In this document: positions 17,273-25,863 of the stretch, piece by piece
Numbering within the stretch: the first letter of the stretch is position 1
Layout: the number at the start of each line of letters is the position of its first letter
NCBI RefSeq assembly: GCF_023634655.1
Contig: NZ_JAMKMS010000015.1
Location: 1-64,000 of the forward strand
Source of the DNA: Vibrio methylphosphonaticus
GTDB taxonomy: Bacteria; Pseudomonadota; Gammaproteobacteria; Enterobacterales; Vibrionaceae
Direction: 5' to 3'
DNA: 64,000 nt
Notes under the pieces: model-generated
What the model was told of the DNA's origin: nothing
The model's database searches: none
Seen by the model: only the letters and a program-made list of their open reading frames with translations
Made by a program: the position numbers and the translations under genes

Positions 17273-17536
17273 TTAATCTTCAGATTTCTCTTGTTGGCGA
17301 TCATTTGCTGGACGCTCGCCTGTGTGGTGACTAACCGCACGTGCAGGTACAACAGTCGAAATCGCATGCTTATAAACCATTTGGTTAACAGTATTTTTCA
17401 ACAGGATCACAAATTGATCGAAAGACTCGATTTGACCTTGTAATTTGATTCCGTTTACAAGATAGATCGAAACAGGAATGCGTTCGCGACGAAGCGCATT
17501 CAGGAATGGGTCTTGAAGAGATTGCCCCTTAGCCAT
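17273..17536 (-). CDS. hfq: RNA chaperone Hfq
   Basis: Hfq is a hexameric Sm-like ring that pairs small RNAs with mRNAs. In vibrios this includes the Qrr quorum-sensing RNAs. The 87 residues carry the Sm1 motif (about 8-45, SLQDPFLNALRRERIPVS) and the Sm2 motif YKHAISTVVPARAV (about 55-68). The distal and proximal RNA-binding residues (Gln8, Tyr25, Lys56, His57) are present by position. The acidic tail is shorter than in E. coli (102 residues). It follows miaA by 188 bases and precedes hflX. Confidence 0.98.
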   Translation of the reverse strand: MAKGQSLQDPFLNALRRERIPVSIYLVNGIKLQGQIESFDQFVILLKNTVNQMVYKHAISTVVPARAVSHHTGERPANDRQQEKSED

Positions 17537-17724
17537 TTTTATTTTCCTTATATTAATATTTTTAATTTTAATTATTTAGCTATTGGTACACTACGAGTTG
17601 TGTGGCCTTTGCATCTGAGCTAAACCAATGAAATACCCGTTAGTTTTATAATCATAGAACAACAATTCACTTTGAAAACAAAACTCAGTTCCTTTTTGGG
17701 TACAAATATACAAAAGCGTCTACA

Positions 17725-18672
17725 TTATACACAGTTAATGCCATCGGATGCTATGGCGTCTGTGAGAGTTTTCATTGAACTCTCAATGTGTTCACTATCC
17801 AGCCAAACCAGATCTTCCCAACTCCTTAACCAGGTAATCTGACGTTTAGCCAATTGACGAGTAGCGCAGATTCCACGAAATATCGCATCATCAAAACTAC
17901 AGTCCCCATCTAAATATTCCCACATTTGTCGGTAGCCGACACAACGAATAGATGGTAAATCGGGATGAAGATCTTTTCGAGCATATAATGCTTTCACTTC
18001 ATCTTCAAAACCTGCTTGTATCATTTTATCGAAACGCAATTCAATTCGTTTATGTAACAAAGCACGATCTTTGGGCGCTACAGCAAATTGTTTCACTCGA
18101 AATGGTAATGGCTCCCCTTTCACTTCCGTCAGTTCAGTCAAAGACTTACCTGATATTCGATACACCTCTAATGCACGTGAAAGACGCTGCGGATCATTAG
18201 GATGGATCCTATTAGCTGAGACAGGGTCAATCGCCATAAGTTCATCATGGAGAGCTTGCCAGCCCTTATCTTTCGCTTCTTGCTCTAACTGCTTACGTAT
18301 CTCAGGGTCAGCAGCGGGCAAAGGAGATAGGCCTTGTAGTAACGCCTTAAAATAAAGCATGGTGCCACCGACAAGAAGGGGGATCTTACCTTCCGCGTGT
18401 ATCTTGGCGATCTCTGCCAACGCATCACGTCGAAAATCCGCTGCAGAATACGCTTCACTTGGGTCAAGTATGTCGATAAGGCGATGAGGCGCCGCCGACA
18501 ACTCATCAGCATCAGGCTTGGCGGTGCCTATATCCATACCTTTATAGATCAAGGCAGAATCCACACTGATAATCTCAACGGGGTATTGCTGACGAAGACG
18601 TATCGCAAGATCGGTCTTACCTGATGCGGTAGGACCCATTAAAAACAAAACTAACGGTAATTTCTGACTCAT
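17725..18672 (-). CDS. miaA: tRNA dimethylallyltransferase MiaA
   Basis: MiaA adds a dimethylallyl group to N6 of A37 in tRNAs that read codons starting with U. The 315-residue protein has the P-loop GPTASGKTDLA (about 13-23), DSALIYKGMDIGTAKP (about 39-54), and the conserved VGGTMLYFKALLQGLSPLP near 100-118. Its ATG overlaps the mutL stop as ATGA (18669-18672), so translation is coupled. It is upstream of hfq as in E. coli. Confidence 0.97.
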   Translation of the reverse strand: MSQKLPLVLFLMGPTASGKTDLAIRLRQQYPVEIISVDSALIYKGMDIGTAKPDADELSAAPHRLIDILDPSEAYSAADFRRDALAEIAKIHAEGKIPLLVGGTMLYFKALLQGLSPLPAADPEIRKQLEQEAKDKGWQALHDELMAIDPVSANRIHPNDPQRLSRALEVYRISGKSLTELTEVKGEPLPFRVKQFAVAPKDRALLHKRIELRFDKMIQAGFEDEVKALYARKDLHPDLPSIRCVGYRQMWEYLDGDCSFDDAIFRGICATRQLAKRQITWLRSWEDLVWLDSEHIESSMKTLTDAIASDGINCV

Positions 18673-20672
18673 GATGAAAACGCTGCAATTGTGGCCGTAA
18701 AATCGACAGGACGAACAAACTTAGTATCGCTTAAAGGTAGCTTACCATCGAATAACTGCTCCAAATTACTGAGTAACTGAACAGATTCCGATAATGTATA
18801 ACGACTTTTCACTTGCAGCACTTTCTTTGCTAACCAAAGACTCAGTCTATTTGAGTTGAGGTCATGCTGCTCAAGGGTTGCCAAGTATGACAGCATTTCA
18901 TCAATTAACAATTGCAAATTTTGCTGCCGAAGAGGCGAAGGAACCCCCATTACCATGACGGTTTGCTTGTTTCTAATTTTAATATCAATAGCAAAAGATG
19001 ACAAAAGTTCTACCTGAGACTCTACGAGCTTCAATTGACTATCATTCACCTTTAATGACAGCGGTACCAATAAAGGCTGCATCGTCAACGAAGCCCGCTT
19101 GGGGTCTAGCTGCGCGAACAGCTTATAAAATTCAGCGCGAGGCAATGACACAAGTGCGCAATCAGGCTCTGCCTTAACCAAGAGATAATGCGACCCAATG
19201 ACTGCGACAGCCTTACCAATACGCTCTGTCGCCGCCTGAGCTAGCTTTTCTTCAACCATTGAAGCACTGGAAGTAACAGGAAGATCGGGGGTTTGCAATA
19301 GTGCTTGATACACTTTTGCTTCTGCAAGACTTGGTGGCTTATCAACGTTTCTAGAGCTCGAACGATTTGACGTATGACTCGATGACTTTTCTGGTGTCCA
19401 AGAAGTGCTTGGCGAGCGCTCTGAAATACTATGCTGCGGTCTATTGTCAGAAGAAGAATCAGCTTGAGGCTCAACACTAGCTCGATAATCACTCCGCCCC
19501 GGGTAAGCGGGTGTATTAGCCACCGCATCGATCACCGTCTCCGCGACAGGAACCGCCTTTGAATGACTTTTTAGTTCATCTTCATTTATCGGCTCTGCTG
19601 ATGCTTCATTTTCGCTGACTTCACTAATACTTTGGGTAAACCCAGAGGTTGAGACTTGAGGCGAATCTATTGATTTTGCTTGAACCAACGCATCACTTAG
19701 CGCTTGATAAATAAAGTCGTGCACCAACCTTGCTTGATGAAACCTAACTTCATGCTTAGCAGGATGTACATTAACATCCACCTGGTGGGGATCAATTTCA
19801 ATAAACAATACGAAGGCGGCATATTGATCCGCAGACAAGCTCGATTCGTAACTTTGGCGGATAGCATGATTAATCAGCTTATCCCGCATCATCCGTCCAT
19901 TGACGTAACAATATTGAAGGTCGTTTTGCGCACGCCCACCTTCTGGTGTGGTAATCCAGCCATGCAGTTTGAGGTCATGGTGTTCTAACTCAATTCTGAG
20001 CATATGACGGACAAACGCCGCGCCGCACACTGATGCAATTCTTTTTTCAGCCTGCGCTTCATTTTTTGCCGCCCGATATTGCCTGACTAACTTACCGTTG
20101 TGCTTAACGTTAATAGACACATCAAAACGGCTTAATGCGATACGCTTTAATAACTCATCAATATGAGTAAATTCCGTTTTTTCGGTGCGCAAAAACTTAC
20201 GTCTTGCAGGTGTATTGAAAAATAAATCCAATACCTCTACCGTTGTGCCAATTGGGTGAGCGGTTGGCTTCAAATTCACCGCCATATCTCGCCCTTCTGC
20301 GTAGGCACTCCACGCTTGCTCCTGAGCCGCCGGCCTTGAGGTCAGTGTCAGTCGTGAAACGGAACTAATACTGGCTAACGCCTCACCACGAAAGCCTAAG
20401 CTAACAATCGCCTCAAGGTCATCTAAAGTATGAATTTTTGATGTGGCATGACGACTAAGTGCTAATTGAAGCTCATCCTTAACAATGCCTTTTCCATTAT
20501 CACGAACTCGAATGAGCTTGGCGCCACCCTTTTCAATGTCGATATCAATACGAGTCGCACCAGAATCAATACTATTCTCCACTAACTCTTTCACCACCGA
20601 AGCGGGTCTTTCAACCACCTCTCCTGCGGCAATCTGGTTCGCTAATCTAGCTGGGAGAATTTTTATTGTCAC
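18669..20672 (-). CDS. mutL: DNA mismatch repair protein MutL
   Basis: MutL links mismatch recognition by MutS to strand nicking by MutH. The N-terminal GHKL ATPase is clear: ENSIDSGA, RVRDNGKGI and GFRGEALASIS within the first 110 residues. A long Ser/Pro-rich linker follows (about 330-470), then a C-terminal dimerisation domain. I do not see the DQHAxxE endonuclease motif, in line with a Dam/MutH-type system. I chose GTG at 20672 because GGAG lies 7 bases upstream and it gives the usual start MTIKILPARL. The ATG at 20690 has no ribosome-binding site. It overlaps miaA by 4 bases and follows amiB by about 47. Confidence 0.95.
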   Translation of the reverse strand: MTIKILPARLANQIAAGEVVERPASVVKELVENSIDSGATRIDIDIEKGGAKLIRVRDNGKGIVKDELQLALSRHATSKIHTLDDLEAIVSLGFRGEALASISSVSRLTLTSRPAAQEQAWSAYAEGRDMAVNLKPTAHPIGTTVEVLDLFFNTPARRKFLRTEKTEFTHIDELLKRIALSRFDVSINVKHNGKLVRQYRAAKNEAQAEKRIASVCGAAFVRHMLRIELEHHDLKLHGWITTPEGGRAQNDLQYCYVNGRMMRDKLINHAIRQSYESSLSADQYAAFVLFIEIDPHQVDVNVHPAKHEVRFHQARLVHDFIYQALSDALVQAKSIDSPQVSTSGFTQSISEVSENEASAEPINEDELKSHSKAVPVAETVIDAVANTPAYPGRSDYRASVEPQADSSSDNRPQHSISERSPSTSWTPEKSSSHTSNRSSSRNVDKPPSLAEAKVYQALLQTPDLPVTSSASMVEEKLAQAATERIGKAVAVIGSHYLLVKAEPDCALVSLPRAEFYKLFAQLDPKRASLTMQPLLVPLSLKVNDSQLKLVESQVELLSSFAIDIKIRNKQTVMVMGVPSPLRQQNLQLLIDEMLSYLATLEQHDLNSNRLSLWLAKKVLQVKSRYTLSESVQLLSNLEQLFDGKLPLSDTKFVRPVDFTATIAAFSS

Positions 20673-20719
20673 ACCACTACTCCGAGTCATAAAAATTTAT
20701 ACATAGTCAACGTTGCACG

Positions 20720-22441
20720 TTACCTATTAGGAATAATCAATACCTGCCCAACGGCAAGTTGATCTGAACGTAACTTGTTTGCATCACGTATGCTTTGTAT
20801 CGTAACGTCATAGCGAGATGCAATCTTACCTAAAAACTCACCACGCTTAACGGTGTGCTTTCTGACAGGCAAATCTTTGACACTAACGGAGATCTTCAGC
20901 TTTTGGCCTAGTCGTAAGGTATCCGATTTGAGATTGTTTTCACGTTTGATATCAGCAACCGACACTTTGTATTTATTCGCTATCTTGCCAAGGTATTCGC
21001 CTTTCGCCACAGTATGTGTGACAACTTTCGTTTCAACCGTATTAACCTTGCTGCTCACTTTTACTGGCGCACTGTTTCCTGGGATAGTGAGAACTTGTCC
21101 TACAGCCAGTCCATTGCTCTTCAGTTTATTCGCCGATTTAATTGACGACACAGAAGAACCATATTGCTGGGCAATCACTGATAACGACTCGCCACGTTTC
21201 ACCGTATGCTTACGTTGCTGGCCCTTATTAGCAAACAAGGTGCCTTCTGGTGGGTTCGCTTCAAAATACTGGACTAACGCGGTTGCTAGTGCGCGAGCTA
21301 ACTTATCTTGGTGACTACGCGTGGTCAGCAAACGTTCTTCACTTGGATTGGAAATAAAACCTGTTTCAACCAATACCGATGGTATATCTGGCGATTTTAA
21401 TACAGCAAGACTGGCGTTGACGGGCTCTTTCTTGTGCAAGTGAGCCACTTTTCCCATCTCTTTCAATATTTTAGTCGCGACTTTATAGCCTTCTTTTTGA
21501 GAATGGCTAAATTGTAAATCGAGCAACGTTTGACTGACGTTTTTGTCATTTGAATTCTTGGCTAACGCTTCTCCCGCGCCACCAAGTAATTCTGACTGCT
21601 GCTCATGGTTTTCTACCCAACGTGCAATTTCAGTGTTCGCTCTTCTGGTATTCAAGACGAATACTGATGCCCCTCGAGGTTGTGGTGTTCGGAAAGCATC
21701 GGCATGAATAGAGACCAAAAGATGTGCTTTGTTTTTACGAGCAATGTCGGAACGTTTATTCAAGTTAACAAAATAATCGCCACGTCGAGTCAGTACCGCC
21801 CTCATTCCTGGAATGGCATCTATTTGCGCCGCAAGTTTTTTGGAGACACTCAACGTCACATGTTTTTCATATTTGTTTGTCGGTCCAATAGAGCCTGGAT
21901 CCTCACCACCATGTCCGGCGTCGATTGCAACGACGATATCGGCCGTACCGCGCAGTTGTGACGCATCGCGACTGACCGCTGTCTTACTGCTACTGCTTGC
22001 AACAGCAACCGGTTTCGCCTGAGCCGCTTTCCCATGGGGAAGATCAATAACAAGGCGGTGTCCATATTGCCCGCCAGGCGTCGGATTCAAGGTAAACAAC
22101 TGAGGTGTTGATGCCTGTTTCAATTCAAAAACAAGGCGATACGTTCCTTTCTTAGGTGGCGAACTTTTTCTTACTTTGCTCAATACGGGGCTATCAGTCA
22201 CATTAAGTGGTAACTTAGTATTTAGCGTTGTATTGCTGAGATCGACCACAATACGGCTTGGGCCTGATAACGAAAAATAACTAAAATCCGCCTTCGATTT
22301 TAGGTCAATAACGACCCGTGTCTCATCCGGTGATGGCCAAACCCGTATTCCTTCAAGGCTATTCGCCCATGCAAGCGTAGGGAAAAGAATGACGATGGCC
22401 AGCATGAGCACTCTCATGCGACTAAACAAACGATTGATCAA
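20720..22441 (-). CDS. amiB: N-acetylmuramoyl-L-alanine amidase AmiB with three LysM repeats
   Basis: AmiB cleaves the peptide from glycan in septal peptidoglycan so that daughter cells separate. The 573-residue protein has a signal peptide (about 1-26), an AMIN domain (about 30-130) and a zinc amidase_3 domain. Zinc-site elements are DAGHGGEDPGS, the Glu near KYEKHV, SIHADAF and ETGFISNPSEE (about 170-385). Three C-terminal LysM repeats start HTVKRGESL, HTVAKGEYL and HTVKRGEFL. E. coli AmiB lacks LysM repeats. Its ATG overlaps the tsaE stop as ATGA (22438-22441). The activator EnvC is encoded at 48740-49870 in this window. Confidence 0.96.
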   Translation of the reverse strand: MINRLFSRMRVLMLAIVILFPTLAWANSLEGIRVWPSPDETRVVIDLKSKADFSYFSLSGPSRIVVDLSNTTLNTKLPLNVTDSPVLSKVRKSSPPKKGTYRLVFELKQASTPQLFTLNPTPGGQYGHRLVIDLPHGKAAQAKPVAVASSSSKTAVSRDASQLRGTADIVVAIDAGHGGEDPGSIGPTNKYEKHVTLSVSKKLAAQIDAIPGMRAVLTRRGDYFVNLNKRSDIARKNKAHLLVSIHADAFRTPQPRGASVFVLNTRRANTEIARWVENHEQQSELLGGAGEALAKNSNDKNVSQTLLDLQFSHSQKEGYKVATKILKEMGKVAHLHKKEPVNASLAVLKSPDIPSVLVETGFISNPSEERLLTTRSHQDKLARALATALVQYFEANPPEGTLFANKGQQRKHTVKRGESLSVIAQQYGSSVSSIKSANKLKSNGLAVGQVLTIPGNSAPVKVSSKVNTVETKVVTHTVAKGEYLGKIANKYKVSVADIKRENNLKSDTLRLGQKLKISVSVKDLPVRKHTVKRGEFLGKIASRYDVTIQSIRDANKLRSDQLAVGQVLIIPNR

Positions 22442-22902
22442 TTTAACTCCAGTTGACTAATGAGCTGATTTCCATATTCAGAGTTTGCGGTAAATGTAAT
22501 TTCACGCGCTTCTCCTGCGTACCTCAAGTCAATATCAAGATCAGCGGCTGGTAACACACCCTCACCTTTTTCAGGCCATTCCACTAGGCAAATGGCATCA
22601 TCGGAAAAGTAGTCACGAATCCCCATAAATTCCAGTTCTTCAGGATCCGCTAAACGATACAAATCAAAGTGATAAATATTCCACTGCTTGAGTTGATAAG
22701 GTTCCACTAACGTATACGTTGGGCTTTTTACATTACCTTGATGCCCTTGGCTTTGAATAAACCCACGACTAAACGTCGTTTTTCCCGCCCCAAGATCACC
22801 GTGTAAATAGATGGTTGTTTGTTTTGAGCAGAGATTAGCGAGTTTAGTTCCAATTAAAACAGTGGCTGCTTCATCAGCTAAGGCAAATTTTTTAGTGTTC
22901 AT
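22438..22902 (-). CDS. tsaE: tRNA threonylcarbamoyladenosine biosynthesis ATPase TsaE
   Basis: TsaE is the ATPase that works with TsaB and TsaD to place the t6A37 modification on tRNAs reading ANN codons. The P-loop HGDLGAGKTTFSRGF is near residues 34-48. GNVKSPTYTLVEPYQ and the LVEWPEKGE motif follow. I chose ATG at 22902 (MNTKKFALADE), which gives 154 residues, the normal size; the open frame from 22968 adds 22 residues with no family match. It is the first gene of the chain leading to hflC and is transcribed away from queG. The nnr gene that overlaps tsaE in E. coli is absent here. Confidence 0.95.
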   Translation of the reverse strand: MNTKKFALADEAATVLIGTKLANLCSKQTTIYLHGDLGAGKTTFSRGFIQSQGHQGNVKSPTYTLVEPYQLKQWNIYHFDLYRLADPEELEFMGIRDYFSDDAICLVEWPEKGEGVLPAADLDIDLRYAGEAREITFTANSEYGNQLISQLELN

Positions 22903-23148
22903 CACATTTTTCTCTGAATACGTCGGTTGAGAGGTGAAATAGTAAACTGTGTCGCTTTTTGTAGACAAGCATTGTTGTGTAAGTAATTAGAAAATTTACC
23001 ATTAAAAGCGGTGAATCCCTACAAAGTGATGGTAAATACCCATCAACTTCCCACACAAATTTGGATATCTGTCTTTTTTCTACTCATACTTTGGATACAA
23101 ACAGATTTGAGTATAGAATACGCGTCCTTTTTGAATAGAGTGATCGTG

Positions 23149-24276
23149 ATGGATTTAGATAAGCTTACCAACGACATCAAACAGTGGGCGAAAGAACTGG
23201 GTTTTCAAAAAGCAGGCATTAGTGATATCTGCTTAGAAGATCAAGAGACATCGCTTAACCACTGGGTGGCAGCTGGCTATCACGGTGAAATGGCGTGGAT
23301 GGAGTCAAATCAAGATTTACGCCTTCACCCCGATCAACTCCACCCCAATACATGCCGTATCATTAGCGTGCGCATGAATTATCTACCTGAAGATGCACAC
23401 TTTGCTAGCAATCTGCAAGACAAGCATACTGGCTACATCAGTCGCTACGCGTTGGGTCGGGATTATCACAAACTCATTCGCAACAAGTTAAAAAAATTAG
23501 GCCAAAAAATTGAAAGTGAAGTCGGCGCCTTAGGGTACCGGCCATTTGTCGATTCCGCGCCGGTACTCGAACGTCCGCTGGCAGAAAAAGCGGGACTAGG
23601 ATGGACAGGTAAACACTCTTTAATACTCGACAACGACGCTGGCTCTTGGTTCTTCCTTGGCGAATTATTTATCGACCTACCCCTTCCTATCGATCAGCCT
23701 GTTGAAAATCAATGTGGTAAATGTACCGCGTGCGTAACCTCATGCCCAACCAATGCGATCTTAGAGAATGGCGTCGTCGATGCAAGGCGATGTATTTCAT
23801 ACTTAACCATTGAGTATGATGGCATTATCCCTGAAGAGTTTCGAGATGCGATCGGCAATCGAATTTACGGCTGTGATGATTGCCAGTTAGTCTGTCCGTG
23901 GAATCGATTCTCTGATATCAGCAAGCAAGTCGACTTCCAGCGCCGACCAGTATTCAATGATCCGGACTTAAAAGCGTTGATCGCTTGGGATGAAGTTACA
24001 TTCTTAAAAAATATGGAAGGGTCTGCCATTAGGCGTATCGGGCATGAGCAGTGGCGAAGAAACATCATTATTGCAATTGGCAATGCTCCGTTCCAAACAG
24101 ATTACATTACTCTACTCGAAAGCTTAAAGGGTGAAAGCGAGCTGCTGGATACTCACATCATCTGGGCACTGAGAAAGTTACGTTCCCAAGAAGATAAATT
24201 GTCACTAAGCAAAATTGATAGCAGAAACCAACGTCTTATTCGGATAGTGCAAAAGGGACTACCTCGCGATTCATAG
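23149..24276 (+). CDS. queG: Epoxyqueuosine reductase QueG
   Basis: QueG carries out the last step of queuosine synthesis, reducing epoxyqueuosine to queuosine in tRNA using cobalamin and two [4Fe-4S] clusters. The 375-residue protein has ferredoxin-type motifs CGKCTACVTSCPTNAI (about 192-207) and CDDCQLVCPWN (about 242-252), and a C-terminal HEAT-like region. I chose ATG at 23149 (MDLDKLTNDIKQWA); the frame extends up to 23011, but that 46-residue stretch is hydrophobic and has no family match. It is divergent from tsaE and followed by a long non-coding region. Confidence 0.96.
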   Translation: MDLDKLTNDIKQWAKELGFQKAGISDICLEDQETSLNHWVAAGYHGEMAWMESNQDLRLHPDQLHPNTCRIISVRMNYLPEDAHFASNLQDKHTGYISRYALGRDYHKLIRNKLKKLGQKIESEVGALGYRPFVDSAPVLERPLAEKAGLGWTGKHSLILDNDAGSWFFLGELFIDLPLPIDQPVENQCGKCTACVTSCPTNAILENGVVDARRCISYLTIEYDGIIPEEFRDAIGNRIYGCDDCQLVCPWNRFSDISKQVDFQRRPVFNDPDLKALIAWDEVTFLKNMEGSAIRRIGHEQWRRNIIIAIGNAPFQTDYITLLESLKGESELLDTHIIWALRKLRSQEDKLSLSKIDSRNQRLIRIVQKGLPRDS

Positions 24277-24605
24277 AATCAAGCCGTCTCATCTCGACAT
24301 TAGCGACAAATCAAATAAATTTTCTTGACTAACATCTCATATTTGGATTTGTGGAAAAACATAAATTTCATTCGTGCTATGTGCTTGTGAAAACAGGTTA
24401 AACACAGATGCAATATATGACTAGGATCAAATAAATGTCACTTGTCGATCATTTAACCACAACAACACACAACGCAAAAATAACAAGAAAGCCATTCAAA
24501 ACAAGTGGTTATATGTAAATCTCTCATTTTTACCGTCAGCCGTTACTGTAAAGATCTTTCAAGCACTTAACTAACACATCAAGTAAAAACAATTTATCAA
24601 CCAAG

Positions 24606-24633
24606 TTATCCACACAAAATAAGATGTGGATAA
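24606..24633. promoter_or_regulatory. Facing pair of perfect DnaA boxes
   Basis: TTATCCACA on the plus strand (24606-24614) and its exact complement TGTGGATAA (24625-24633) are separated by 10 bases. Both equal the strongest DnaA-box consensus. The pair also forms a potential hairpin, but no T run follows it on either strand, so a terminator is unlikely. Confidence 0.8.
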
Positions 24634-24865
24634 GTCTGTTAATTTAAATGTAAGCGCACCGTAGAAAAAGGCCTTCGCCCTATATCCACAGCGTTGAATA
24701 TCTACAGGAATAGCAGCGTAGACGCATTTAATAGACGAGATGGTCTACATGGTAAAAACGTTACAACTAACTAAATTTTTTGGAGTGATGCTTCTCAGCA
24801 TTAGGAAAGAGCGGCAGCGAAAGGACTAAGTTTCTCAACTTTGCTTATATGAAATGCTGCTTTAG

Positions 24866-24886
24866 GCTTTCTTTCAACAAGAAAGC
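24866..24886. repeat. Small inverted repeat downstream of the tRNA operon
   Basis: GCTTTCTT/AAGAAAGC form a perfect 8-base stem with a 5-base loop. On the minus strand it comes right after the tRNA operon terminator but has no T run. It may be a back-up stop or an RNA-end stabiliser. Confidence 0.4.
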
Positions 24887-24892
24887 ATAGCG

Positions 24893-24927
24893 ACTGACAA
24901 AACTTGTTCTACTAAAAGCAGAACAAG
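24893..24927 (-). terminator. Terminator of the tRNA operon
   Basis: A perfect 8-base stem CTTGTTCT/AGAACAAG (24903-24927) has a 9-base loop and TTTT following on the minus strand. It lies 35 bases past the last tRNA-Gly gene. Confidence 0.75.
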
Positions 24928-24961
24928 ACTTAAACCTGTATAAGGTTAAACTGCGCTAAAA

Positions 24962-25037
24962 TGGAGCGATACATCGGGTTCGAACCGATGACCTCAACCT
25001 TGGCAAGGTTGCGCTCTACCAACTGAGCTAGTATCGC
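24962..25037 (-). tRNA. tRNA-Gly (GCC), copy 1
   Basis: The 76-base gene includes an encoded CCA end. The acceptor stem is GCGATAC/GTATCGC, the anticodon loop TTGCCAA gives GCC, and the T loop is TTCGAAC. It is the last gene of the six-tRNA transcript. It is identical to the other two glycine copies in this cluster. Confidence 0.98.
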
Positions 25038-25067
25038 ATATCAACAGCCAATGCTATTGATTAAATG

Positions 25068-25144
<77 letters not shown>

Positions 25145-25199
25145 TCCGAATTGTAGTCACCGTTAAGTACCGTGAGAACTGTATTTTCCTAAAGGAAAA

Positions 25200-25275
25200 T
25201 GGAGCGATACATCGGGTTCGAACCGATGACCTCAACCTTGGCAAGGTTGCGCTCTACCAACTGAGCTAGTATCGC
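25200..25275 (-). tRNA. tRNA-Gly (GCC), copy 2
   Basis: Identical in sequence to copy 1, with anticodon GCC and an encoded CCA. It sits exactly 238 bases from copy 1, with near-identical flanks, so one arose by tandem duplication. Confidence 0.98.
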
Positions 25276-25305
25276 ATATCAACAGCTAATGCTATTGATT
25301 AAATG

Positions 25306-25382
<77 letters not shown>

Positions 25383-25477
25383 TCCGAATTGTAGTCACCG
25401 TTAAGTACCGTGAGAACTGCATTTCCTTTTAAAGTAAAGGAATTTGCTCATCAACAGCCAATGCTATTGATTAAATA

Positions 25478-25554
<77 letters not shown>

Positions 25555-25610
25555 TCCGAATTGTAATCACCGTTAAGCACCGTGAGAGCTGTATTTTCCG
25601 TAAAGGAAAA

Positions 25611-25686
25611 TGGAGCGATACATCGGGTTCGAACCGATGACCTCAACCTTGGCAAGGTTGCGCTCTACCAACTGAGCTAGTATCGC
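25611..25686 (-). tRNA. tRNA-Gly (GCC), copy 3
   Basis: The first gene of the transcript, identical to the other glycine copies, with encoded CCA. It lies about 30 bases downstream of the promoter -10 box. Confidence 0.98.
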
Positions 25687-25717
25687 ATTGAACGTGTTTC
25701 CTCGTTCAGGGCTGCGA

Positions 25718-25745
25718 ATTATAAGAGCATTTTTTTGTGATGCAA
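25718..25745 (-). promoter_or_regulatory. Promoter of the tRNA operon
   Basis: On the minus strand TTGCAT (complement 25740-25745), a 16-base spacer and a perfect TATAAT (complement 25718-25723) precede a discriminator TCGCAGCCC. A GC-rich discriminator is typical of stable-RNA promoters under stringent control. An AT-rich stretch upstream could act as an UP element. Confidence 0.85.
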
Positions 25746-25863
25746 GTCCTATCGATAAAAAACATTCATTTTTTTTCTTTTTGATGAAAAAGCACACAAA
25801 AATACCTTATTTTTCTTGAAACTAGAACAAATCAGCCCCGCCACGATTTAGATAAAGATTCAA

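Larger units (their letters stand above)
24277..24961. promoter_or_regulatory. Non-coding region with DnaA boxes; datA-like locus candidate
   Basis: There is no credible gene in these 685 bases. They hold two perfect DnaA boxes (24606-24614 and 24625-24633, facing each other) and a box fitting TTWTNCACA on the minus strand (24350-24358). One-mismatch boxes lie at 24398-24406, 24453-24461 and 24682-24690. An imperfect IHF-like sequence (TATCAA, then a 5-base spacer and TTA) directly abuts the first perfect box. The tRNA operon terminator lies at the right end. From established knowledge, the E. coli datA locus, which promotes DnaA-ATP hydrolysis with IHF, lies between queG and the glyVXY tRNA genes. 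The same neighbours flank this region, so a datA counterpart is a reasonable inference but is not proved. Confidence 0.6.

Noticed and set aside
23011..23148. Separate small membrane protein or N-terminal extension before queG
   Set aside because: The 46 codons are open but hydrophobic without charge pattern, lack family support and precede the usual QueG start; the stretch is more likely promoter DNA.
24606..24633. The inverted DnaA-box pair as a transcription terminator
   Set aside because: No T run follows on either strand, and the arms are exactly the DnaA consensus.
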